A stretch of 39,781 nucleotides of DNA from Amanita rubescens (lineage: Eukaryota; Basidiomycota; Agaricomycetes; Agaricales; Amanitaceae), in assembly GCA_015039365.1 (NCBI GenBank), contig WION01000486.1:1-39781 (forward strand), written 5' to 3'. This document shows, one piece after another, positions 20,789 to 31,025 of the stretch. Below the pieces are notes generated by a model. That model ran no database searches. It had not been told where the DNA came from and saw nothing but the letters and a program-made list of their open reading frames with translations. How positions within the stretch are numbered: position 1 is the first letter of the stretch; each line of letters begins with the position of its first letter. Position numbers and translations under genes: made by a program.

Positions 20789-23700
20789 TCACTGTCTTGA
20801 AGCGAGAGCTCCAAGCAAAATGTCATAATCGATTTTGGCAGCTACACCCCGTAGTCAGTATAAGATTCTCAAAAGAAGGGAAAAAAGCGCTCGCACGCAC
20901 ATTTCAAAACAAGAAGCGTAAACGCAGTTGCCAATTCCGGTTTCTGCATTCTCAGCCTCCTCAAATTTCCAGTGGACAGCTTCCACAACACCGCAGGACG
21001 TTCGACCACCACTGTCGCGTTCCTCGGCAAATCCGAGAGGGCAGACAACTCTCCGGCAAGGGTACCGGCACACATTGTTTCCTCCATATTCTGCGTATGC
21101 TCCGCAAACGCATACGTCGCCTTGAGCACGCCCGACTCGACAATGTACAGCCCGTCCGGGGGGTCTCCCTGCCTCCACAACACAAGGCCCGGGGCCAACG
21201 TCAACCGCTCCAAATACGATTTAACAGGATAAAACTCGCGTAGGTTGCCCCTATTGTTGAAGCTTGAAAAGATTTTACGGAGGGCGATAAACGGTTCTTC
21301 GTCGTATTCGTGTTCTGCTGGGATTGTGATGGGTTCTGTGGCGAGCGTACGTTCGGCTGCGACACGTAGTTGAGCTTGGCGAGGAGAGCGGCCTAGGGAT
21401 CCGTATAGGCCTCCGATAGGATCGGGGTGCCTGAGCATGGGTACCGCTGTCAAGAGTCGCGTGCGTTCAGATTCTTTCTTTAAAACTTTTTTTGGGCAGA
21501 GACTTACTGCACGACGCCGTCGCTTCCATCTTTTGTGATCTATACCACGCATGGAGGTACTCGTTTTCTGTCCCTGTCAGTCCAATTCAGTCCAATCTGC
21601 GTGTAAGAGAGAAAGGAAGGGCGGGGACTCACACTCCATTGCATCGTTCAACGTCGAGAATAACTCAACACTGGATGATCCTAATACACCCACAGACCCC
21701 AATGCTTGACCGACGGACGAGCCCGCCTGGAATCCGCAAAACACGAGCGTGATAGCTTTACCATAAAGCAGTCTTTGGATCCTCACGAACGCTTCGGCAG
21801 AGGACATGTCCACTCCCGCTACGAGGGACAAATCGAGGACGAGGAACCGGATCGGATTGCGTTTCCAAGAGGGAGCGTCAATCAGCGAGCGGATGGTTTC
21901 CTCGACGTAGGCGATAGTTCCAAAGAAGAGGAAGCCTTGCAGTTTTATGACGGTCGTCTGCTTGGACACCTCGCGGATGTATTCTCTTTGCAAACTCGGA
22001 CGGCGAACGGACGACATGGCCGTTTCGCCTGTTTGGATCGTACGAATGCTCCTCCTTTGTGAACTCTGCACGACGAAAAACACACCTGGCAGAATGAAAT
22101 GTCTCAGAGAGCGAATCGCAGGGCAAGGGGCAATACGTACAACTGACGATGATCCCAAACAAGACGCCAATGACAAAGTCCCATACGGCCATGCACACCA
22201 TGATACTGACAATCGTCAGATATTCAGTTCTAAAATGCCAACGTTTTAGATCGCGTTTTCAAAAAGACGGAAGCGCGTACTTGTTAACACGATGTCTCGT
22301 ATCCCACAAGGCTTCCTTGACGAGATCGATTCCCAACACGAAAATCAAAGCTCCAACGACCATAATAGCTGCATCATCGCGTCAACGCCCGTCTAGGCAT
22401 TAGGTAGTTTAGGCGCAACTCACGTATATATGCGATCGGCCAAGTCCCTATGACCAACAACGCCGTCGTCGCCAACGCGAGCATGAACCCAGCGATGCGA
22501 GTGTTCCCACCTACGCGGGAAAATCTGCAAAACAAATTAGACAACGTCGCTCGGAAAAGAACTGGGAAAAACTGACAATAAAGTATTAATATACACGAGA
22601 TAGTTTGGTCTGTAACAGTGAAAAAAAGTCAGGACTGTGTGGTATCAAAACGGGGTAACGTACACTGTCCCGACGAGACCTGCTAATAAATTAGAGTAAC
22701 CATGACCGACGAGTTCCTTGTTAGTGTCGATATCTTCGTTTAGCGAGACGGCTGTAGTGCAAATATATATAAGTCGCCGCAAGCGATAACAAAGCTCGTG
22801 ACGTACAGAGGGCGGGAACGTTAAGCGGAGGATGCAAGATGTTGAAAAATAATCTACAAGGGGTGGTCAAACTTCAGAAACACCCGTAACACACAACACG
22901 TACAATGCAAATTGAGTAGGTAAAGTCGCCCAAATAGCGTCTATATGCACAGCATTGAAATCTGTCGCCAAATGTCAAAAGTTTAGAGATGGTAGAGACC
23001 AAGTGAACGCACCTAGATAAGAATACATTTTATACCACGCTTCTCCTGATGCGTTGTTTCCTAAATCAAACAACCATCCGTTTTTTCTGAGATCTACCAA
23101 CGGTAGACCTGCACCAACTACAACGATATAAAACAAGAAAGGAATAACGATAAAATCTGCGCAAAAAGTGTGAGTGCGGATTAGGGAGTTGAAATTTGAA
23201 CACAAACATAGAGGGAAAATCAATTGGTGATGGAACCGATGCGTGATGAGCCTCAAAAGGACTGCAAGGGAGAGAGGAAGGAGCCACAATGAGATCGTGT
23301 GCGCGTCCATAAACATGTGTCGGATCGATTGAAAGGGTGCTTCTTGGAAGGCTCCGTCCGGCATTCCGAGGCATACGGTGAGACTAATTCGAGTCTCAGA
23401 CATACGCAATACATTTATTTTAAAAAAAGGAACGCACCCGGTCATGATGAGGAATACACCCACTCCACCAATGCAGCTAGAGCGGTGATTAAGAATAAGA
23501 ATAAATATTATCACTCGTGATATTATACGGACTTACCCGACAAGGATGTGCCTTGGGAAAAAACCGACGATGGCACCAAGTTTGAGCACTCCGAGGAGAA
23601 GAAAAGCTAAACCTGGTACGGAATAAGCCGAGGTCTAGCAAAAAAAGGCAGATCGACATGTACCGGTTATCACAGAACTAAGCGCATATGCGACCAGGGT

Positions 23701-24516
23701 TGTCGCAATAACATCGCGAGCGTTATTTTCGCCAACGTGAGCTGCTATGGCATTTGCCATCATGTGGAAAAAGGGCTGGTGATGTGTGTGTGAGGATATC
23801 CCAAAATAAAGAAGGGAAAAAACTACATACCACGACTTCGATCATCATGCTGCCGTTGGCGCATGCGAATCCACTTCCTCCCAGGGAGTAAACGAGCTGA
23901 GAAACGATGCAGGACAAAAAGAACATGGAGACACCCATTGTTCCTAGTCCAGAAAAAACGCCAGTTGAAGGAAAGATGATGAGGCCATCTGTGAAAACGT
24001 TCTTAGTAGAGGTTGGGACAAGAATGGACATTGGAACGCACAAGAAACGCCATCGAGAATGTTGAGTAGACAGCCAAGTATCACTGCAGGAAGAGCACGA
24101 AGGGCCGTCCTGCCAATATCACGCAGAGAGTACATTGAGAGACGTTTTGAAAAGATGGTCCGTAAGGGAGAGGAAGCCATATATTGGGAAGATGAGGCCT
24201 TGCGTAATAACGGCGATCGTTCTGATGGGTTCTGTTGCAGTCTGGAGAGTGAGGAATGCCCTGTGAGAACAACGTAACTTTCGGAGTCGCTATCCGTTGA
24301 ACCGTCTTCGCCTGCACGGTTCGGAAAGCCGGTGGTGGGACTAGGGGTCAGTGTGGGTGTAGTCAAAGCGGTCGAACGTTCGCTGTGTTCAGACTCGGCA
24401 TCTGAATCATCGTCTTCTTGTGCACGTTGGTGCGATGCCGCGGGAGTGGGTGATTGCCTCATGGTTGGGGGGCGCGTTGAGAGCGTCTTTTGGGGTGAGG
24501 TGGACATGGGGGACAT
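20789..24516 (-). CDS. SulP (SLC26) family transporter with STAS and cNMP-binding-like domains
   Basis: Eighteen exons give 942 aa, all junctions in phase. From the right: 24042-24516, 23831-23988, 23664-23775, 23537-23612, 23438-23476, 23208-23383, 23013-23156, 22904-22961, 22807-22853, 22664-22751, 22577-22609, 22424-22524, 22281-22368, 22141-22229, 21633-22085, 21508-21573, 20901-21473, 20789-20841. A Ser-rich cytosolic N-terminus precedes the membrane core (LPAVILGCLLNILDGVSYG, GSGFACANGSMMIEVV, GFFPRHILVGCIGGVGVF, NEDIDTNKELVGHGYSNLL). STAS covers about residues 590-715 (FLVLDLSLVAGVDMSSAEAF). A cyclic-nucleotide-binding-like fold lies near the end (WRQGDPPDGLYIVESGVLKA, then LSDLPRNATVVV). 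This SulP-STAS-CNB order matches yeast Ygr125w/Vsb1, linked to vacuolar basic amino acid storage, rather than plasma-membrane sulfate permeases. Confidence 0.93.
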
Positions 24517-24737
24517 ATTAGAGAGAGAAATTGAACTGAGACGTATGGAATGCTGAGAACTAGAAAAAGTGACATTGTTAAGAAGATCATCCGAGTTTGG
24601 CAGAAAAAGTCTAGAAAAAAAATGACGCGCGGTCAGCGACGGAAAGGACTTGAATTCCTGGAACTTACCCTGCCCTGCTCGCTTGATTCATTTCATCGAC
24701 GTTTTCGCGTCCCTGTAACACGTGACTTACCATCGTG
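24517..24737. promoter_or_regulatory. Divergent promoter region, SulP / NUDT21
   Basis: These 221 bp lie between two divergent start codons. I see no clear TATA box or known motif. A shared bidirectional promoter is inferred from the spacing. Confidence 0.4.
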
Positions 24738-25660
<923 letters not shown>

Positions 25661-25734
25661 ATTCCCAATCGTAAAAAAGTAACTAATGTCATGTACCAAA
25701 ATCGTCCTCCATTCGTAATCGTAATCTAGGCTCT

Positions 25735-26600
25735 TCAGCAGGCACATCCTTGATCTCCATGAGCATCCTGTTGCCCAACCACTTGCACACCCCCAGGCAT
25801 TCCTCCCCTCCCTCCATCCGTTCTCTGTACCTTCGCTCCTTCCCAAACTTCTGCCGTATTCAAAATCTTCTCCACCACCTCTCTAAACGTCTCCGTCACA
25901 CCCACCGCCGTCTTTGCCGACGCCTCTATAAAGAGCGAGTCCATCTTGCGCGCATACGCCTCTCCTTCGGACGTAGCCACCTGCCGAGAATACTCCTTAT
26001 CGACCTTGTTCCCTACGAGGATTTTAACAATCGGCGTAGTGATGTATGTCTCTAGCTCAGTGTACCACCGAGGGAGCGCGTCAAACGTTTCCCGTGAAGT
26101 AACGTCGTAAACTGCGTAGTAGTTGATTTACCCAAATCTAATGAGAACACTTCAAGCGAAACGTACCGAGAATAACACCCTGAGCACCACGATAATACGA
26201 CGACGTGATCGTTCTAAACCGTTCTTGACCAGCCGTATCCTGTCTAGGGCCAATCCCAGGTAAAAATCGCCCATACGTCAATTCACCCCACCCAACCCTC
26301 CAAAACAACACACACACACGCACCCATATACTCAATTTGACTTTTTTCCCGCCTATTTCCATTTTGTGCACCTATAGTACAAGTCGCTATGACGTGAGTG
26401 AAAAAAGAGCAAGAAAAAGAATAACAACCGTGCATGCAACTCACTCTAAAATCCACACCGATCGTAGCGCTCGCTTCGTCTTCTGGTAACCATTGGGAAT
26501 CGGAGAAACGGAGTAAGAGGCTGCTTTTGCCTACGGAGGCGTTACCGATGAGGAGGAGCTTGACGTTGGTTGGCGCCGGGGAGGGAGATATAGGTGGCAT
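25735..26600 (-). CDS. Rab18-like small GTPase, copy A
   Basis: Exons 26445-26600, 26324-26371, 26167-26239 and 25735-26111 give 217 aa in phase. The G motifs are canonical: P-loop GNASVGKSS, switch [35 protein letters not shown] and EASAKT. The tail ends CAC, a double-geranylgeranylation type signal. SSLLLRF and the [10 protein letters not shown] context resemble Rab18, a GTPase of ER and lipid-droplet traffic. This is the only copy without substitutions in the main motifs and is probably the parental gene. Intron positions (after residues 52, 68 and in codon 93) are shared by the other copies. Confidence 0.94.
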
Positions 26601-26948
26601 GGTTGGAGTCAGTGGTGAAGTGAGGTTGAACTCGAGGCGGAGCGGAGGTTCCAGTGCTACTTTATCACGCTGTCACGAGTTGACTACGCCGCGCATTCTC
26701 GACTCTAACAAGCAATTAGATTTATTCTCTATTGGCCAGGACAAAACTCGCTGCCATTGACGCGAAGGCTTCTCAAGACTCATTGCAAGGGCTGATGACA
26801 TTTTCTTGCCAAAAACAAGTGGAGTGGTACACCGCACATATTACTCGTACTTGTCGGTTTGCACCGACCGGCTCTTCTCAAAATGTTGTTTTTGCCTTTT
26901 ATTTTCAAATGTTAGAAAAACGTCATTGTTTTTGGCTTTGATCTTTCA

Positions 26949-27206
26949 TCATGCCGCGTAGTTGATCCCCGCCGAACCCGGAGCATACTCCCCCACTGTT
27001 ATAACGCGTACATAGTGGCACGGGACCACGGCTTTCTCCTGGAACACTCGCAGGTTTGCAGGTGAGAGGTCTGCTAGACGAGGTTGTGTGATATTGTGTA
27101 AAACGATTGGGTCGCGATCTGACTGACGCGCCCACCCCTTCCAGTATCGCTGCGAGGAGTACAATAGCCCCATGTACTGACTACATGACGAAGATAGGTT
27201 CAACAA
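26949..27206 (-). pseudogene. Unrecognised protein fragment, C-terminal
   Basis: An 85-codon minus-strand frame ends at 26949 and has natural-looking composition (LYSSQRYWKGWARQSDRDPI, then LADLSPANLRVFQEKAVVP and HYVRVITVGEYAPG). I do not recognise the family. No matching upstream exon is evident, so it may be a gene fragment carried in with the local rearrangements. Confidence 0.35.
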
Positions 27207-27529
27207 ACAAGTCGGAATCGTTAGACTCTTCGATGTTCACAACAGTCTTGTAAGGCCATTTTAATTATCATCGCGCTTGACTTGTGCATCGGTACGCGCC
27301 AATCCCGGATGTCGCTCTCTGACCAGGCATCCCAAGAAGTGGGTGGGGGTCGTCAGGCCGAGGAGAATGCCTGTCATTTTGGGACTACGCATGGTGAGGC
27401 CACACTCAGGCAAGGTGGTGGTGAACGGTGGTGAAGAGCATGAGTGGTAAAAAATTTAAAGCGGTGGGAGAAAACGTTCACCGTCAAATCCCCGAGCGAG
27501 ACCAGTGGGAGCGGTCATGGCCAGAGCTA

Positions 27530-27926
27530 GAGCGGACAGAGCCTGAGACCTGATGTACAACTGCGATACTTATACGCTTATCTCCAAGACAGCCCTCAAC
27601 ATCCTCTTCACCACGTACTCACCAGCATCATCACAAACGCAGATACTGACGACAACCAGATCTTCTACCAGTCCCAATGGGAAAGTAAATTTAACCTCTC
27701 CTCAGCCCTCCTCTATAATATTGAACGAGAGTTCTCCGGCGTTGTCGTCAGGGACTGGTATGAGAGCTCGATATCGAGGTCGCCCTCGCCCCATTTACCC
27801 CGATCTCCTCCGACGGCTGTTCCTATGAATCGAGTTATGGAGCTTCTGAGCCGTGCAGGAAAGGGGGAAGGAGGGCAAGAGAACGCGTTTGCGTCGTTCG
27901 CTGCGTTGGACGTGAAAGACTTCTGA
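27530..27926 (+). pseudogene. Unrecognised protein fragment, C-terminal
   Basis: A plus-strand frame without a start codon runs from after a TAG near 27527 to TGA at about 27926. It has protein-like composition (RYLYAYLQDSPQHPLHHVLT, NQIFYQSQWESKFNLSSALL, then NRVMELLSRAGKGEGG). A possible first exon lies upstream at 27309 (MSLSDQASQEVGGG, same frame) but stops lie between, so an intron or frame damage would be needed. Function unknown. Confidence 0.4.
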
Positions 27927-28099
27927 ACAGCCATCATCGACATCGTTGTCCGCATCATTCAATGGTAACGGCCGACCCGGTTACCCATCGCGCACCTGAA
28001 ACCGCACCTGTACTATGACGAGAAGATTCCAGCTCACAATAGCCACTGCGTTCTCAATGAATTTGGAAAAGAAAAGAAATGCAAACAGATAAGATAAGA

Positions 28100-28875
28100 T
28101 CAGCAGCACCAACCGCCACCCTGCTGTTCTCGATCCAATTTAACGATATTCCTCCGACCCCTCAACTTAAGCTTCACATCTTCCAACTCCTGCGCCTCCA
28201 AAATATTTTCCACAAGCACTTTAAACATCCCTGTCACCCCCACCCCCGTTTTCGCAGACGCCTCCACAAAAAGCGAGTCTATCCTTCGCGCATACGCCTT
28301 CCCCTCGGATGTGGACACCTGCCGAGAAGACTCCTCATCGACTTTGTTCCCGACAAGCATCTTAACGACTGGCGTGGTGATGTTATTCTCCATGTCGGCG
28401 TACCATCGTGCGAGCTCGTCGAACGATTTTCGACAGGTCACATCGTACACTTCAATTGGCACTTCGTTAGTAGTCTGTATAAGCTTACGAATGCGACCAA
28501 TCGAACACACCAAGAATGACACCCCGCGCACCTCGATAATACGATGACGTGATGGACCTATACCGCTCGAAACCCGCCGTGTCCTGTGTCGCTAAACATC
28601 AATACCGATTTCAAAGCACCACCGCGACGCACCCATATCCTCAACTGGACGTTCTTCCCGCGCACCTCCATCTTACACACCTGTGTATGAGCCAGATATG
28701 AAAACAAGTCTGCAACTCAAACCAAACTCACTTTAAAGTCTACGCCGATCGTCGCGCTTATTTCGTTTTGACGGAATCGCCTTGAATCGGAAAAACGCAG
28801 TAAGAGGCTACTTTTGCCTACGGCATTGTTACCGATGAGCAGGAGCTTAAAGTCGATTAGTTGCTGTTGTTGCAT
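28100..28875 (-). CDS. Rab18-like small GTPase, copy B, altered switch II
   Basis: Exons 28732-28875, 28633-28680, 28511-28583 and 28100-28449 give 204 aa in phase, with the same intron positions as copy A. P-loop GNNAVGKSS, switch I ATIGVDF, GNKVDEE and EASAKT are kept. Switch II reads [11 protein letters not shown]: the catalytic glutamine (Ras Q61 equivalent) is Phe. In Ras-family enzymes loss of this Gln slows GTP hydrolysis, so the protein may stay GTP-bound; that is inference. The tail ends GGWCC, a CC prenylation type. Exon 4 uses a TGAAG acceptor preceded by a clear CTAAC branch-like site. Confidence 0.9.
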
Positions 28876-28993
28876 GGCACAGCTGGTCGCTGCGAGAGGA
28901 GAGAGAAAGAGGACAGGTATGCAGTTGAACACGAGTCAGACGCATGCCGTCCGTTAAGACGCACAGTAAAACCCGGACCAAGATAAGGTAAGA

Positions 28994-29912
28994 TCAGCAT
29001 TCACAACCACCTCCACCTCCACCTCCACCTCCACCACCTTTCTTACCACCTTTCTTATCACCTTTCTTACCACCTTTCTTACCACCTTTCTTACCACCGT
29101 CAGTACGCCGACCACGCCGACCATCCTGCTGTTCCTGATCCAGCACAACACCCCGACTCCGCAACGTAAGCTTAACACCTTCCAACTCCTCCGGCACCGA
29201 CTCCTCTGGCGTCTCCAAAATCTTCTCGACCACCACTCTAAACATCTCTGTTACCCCTACTCCCGTCTTTGCTGACGCCTCCACAAAAAGTGAGTCCATC
29301 CTTCTCGCATACGCTTCCCCCTCTGATGTGGTCACCTCTCGAGAAGATTCCTTGTCGACTTTGTTTCCAATGAGTACTTTAACGACTGGCGTGGAAATTT
29401 TGTTCTCTATGTCGTCGTACCATCGCGCGAGTCCATCGAACGTTTTTCGAGAGGTCACGTCATACACTGCGAGTGTGTTGTCGGTGTTTGCAAGTAGAAG
29501 CCTACGAATCTGAAAACGAACGTACCGAGAATAACACCCTGCGCACCACGGTAATACGACGACGTGATGGTCCTATATCGCTCTTGACCTGCCGTGTCCT
29601 GTGTGTCGATTCAAGTTCAACCGGGAAGTTCACCAGGAGTTGACGCCGCGACACGCACCCATACGCTCAACAGAACTTTCTTCCCGCGCACCTCCATCTC
29701 TCGCACCTATGTACACGAGCCATTTCAGCATAAGAGTAACAGGGCCCAACTAAATTAACGCTGACTTTAACATCTATACCGATCGTTGCGCTCGCTTCGT
29801 CTTCAGGAAACCATCGTGAATCGGAGAAGCGCAATAAGAGGCTAGTTTTGCCTACGGAGGAGTTGCCGATGAGCAGGAGCTTGACCTCGTCTTGTTGTTG
29901 TTCAAGTTGCAT
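28994..29912 (-). CDS. Rab18-like small GTPase, copy C, with Lys/Gly repeat tail
   Basis: Exons 29766-29912, 29659-29706, 29526-29598 and 28994-29466 give 246 aa in phase. Motifs are near-canonical: [40 protein letters not shown]. After the G domain the hypervariable tail is expanded: an Arg-rich piece, a (KKGG)-like run from a 12-nt repeat, eleven glycines and a final CEC prenylation signal. A polybasic stretch beside a prenylated end usually strengthens binding to acidic membranes. This copy is the closest relative of the dead fragment at 30731-30857. Confidence 0.9.
29006..29097. repeat. Microsatellite coding the Gly and Lys/Gly tail of Rab copy C
   Basis: A cctcca-type hexamer run (about 29008-29035) encodes polyglycine. 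About five 12-nt units of ccacctttctta (29034-29097) encode the KKGG repeats. Length polymorphism between strains is likely. Confidence 0.85.
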
Positions 29913-30059
29913 GGCACACGTTGAGGCGAGAGAAAGAAGACAGGCACGCAGCCGCCGGACACGAGCCGGCCGCATGCTGCAGGAATTAGCACATCGCTAT
30001 ATATACTCAGGGTTGAACCAGGAGATGAAGTTGAAATATATCGTCGGTCTCCAAGGCAC

Positions 30060-30379
30060 TGTAAAAATGAACTCTTACACCACCATTTACGACGAAACAC
30101 TGTTCTCCAGAGGTTCTAAATTCCTTTATTGCCTCCTATTCTAACAACTCTCGTCTCTGCTCTCTGACCGACTTCTTCCACGTGCACCACCTTCAACTTC
30201 ATTTTCATTTCTTCGACCATCTGCACCAATTTCTGATCAATGCGCATCGCTTCCAAATTTCGATGGCCTTTTTTTACTTGCCCAGCGAAACTTCCCGCCA
30301 AGGACAAGAAAGCACAGGACTCAACGAGCCGTCCCACGCTAGCTTGGACAAAAAGATGAAGCAGGAACTTGCTTTGGTG
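30060..30379 (-). pseudogene. Decayed duplicate of the AIG1-type GTPase 3' end, with an inverted piece
   Basis: 30060-30337 matches 30965-31286, which is the end of the AIG1-type gene and its 3' flank, with several deletions that destroy the frame. At CCCAC the similarity breaks, and 30338-30379 is instead the reverse complement of 31287-31328, with one mismatch in 42 bp. So the copy suffered an internal inversion at that point. The unit extended through the neighbouring Rab exon, which shows a segmental duplication of a Rab plus AIG1 block. Confidence 0.85.
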
Positions 30380-30381
30380 TC

Positions 30382-30687
30382 ATGGAATACGTCGATGGCG
30401 ACACATTTGGTGTGGCGAAGCAAAGAATGTCTGAAGAATCGGTAGAAACTGTACGATCGGCTGTTCGGCGTGCCCTCGAACTGTTTGCACAGTCAGGGAT
30501 TGGTGTTTGGTGATCTCCGTCCACCGGTTACAAAAGATGGCGAAGTCAAGCTGATTGATTTTGACTGGGCTGGAGAGGAAGGTCAGGCCAAGTATCCTTC
30601 ACTAAAATTGCTTGGCCAGGGGGTGTTAAAGCGTTGGCTGTGATGAGGAAAGAACATGTCTTGGACATGTTGAGAAAATTGATTTGA
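30382..30687 (+). pseudogene. FunK1-like fungal protein kinase remnant
   Basis: Read across two or three frames, the plus strand resembles the C-lobe of the kinase-like proteins abundant in agaricomycetes: MEYVDGDTFGVAKQRMSEES, ALELLHSQGLVFGDLRPP (catalytic-loop type GDLR), GEVKLIDFDWAGEEGQAKYP (DFD in place of DFG) and a final AVMRKEHVLDMLRKLI then TGA. Frame changes near 30485 and 30615 and the loss of the N-lobe mark it as a dead fragment. It sits between the inverted AIG1 piece and the Rab fragment, so it entered or was exposed during the same rearrangements. Confidence 0.75.
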
Positions 30688-30730
30688 AGGTCGCAATTCA
30701 GTTGTTCTCTTTTCTTTCCTGCATCGATAG

Positions 30731-30857
30731 AAGCGCTCCCATTGTCTACAGGGGACCATCGTGAATCAGAGAAGCGCAATAAGAGGCTAGCTTTGCCTAC
30801 GGAGGAGTTGCTGATGAGCAGGAGCTTGACCTCGTCTGGTTGTTGTTCAAGTTACAT
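30731..30857 (-). pseudogene. Rab18-like fragment, copy D (exon 1 only)
   Basis: Almost identical to exon 1 and the 5' flank of copy C, but codon 2 is TAA where copy C has CAA, and the P-loop reads SNSSVGKAS, losing the first Gly and the Ser/Thr after Lys. Exons 2-4 are absent. Its upstream flank still matches copy C (GCAGCCGGACACGAGCC-like segment). It is the broken end of the segmental duplication. Confidence 0.88.
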
Positions 30858-31025
30858 GGCACACGTTGAGGCGAGAGAAAAGACAGGGACGCAGCCGGAC
30901 ACGAGCCATTCAAAATGATCCGCTATTGAGCTCTTCATTATCTGCAAGCTCACGTCGGTATCCAAATCACTGTATAAATGACTCTTGTACCGCCATTTAC
31001 GATAGAACACTGTTCTTTAGAGGCC

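Larger units (their letters stand above)
26601..28099. other. Gap between Rab copies A and B with unrecognised coding-like pieces
   Basis: No complete gene is recognised. Two stretches look protein-coding and are listed separately (26949-27206 minus, 27530-27926 plus). A third plus-strand frame from the ATG at 27440 to 27553 (motifs QIPERDQWERSWPELER) also looks coding but does not join cleanly to its neighbour. The rest (26601-26940, 27960-28099) shows nothing clear beyond the 5' flank of copy A and the 3' flank of copy B. Confidence 0.5.
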
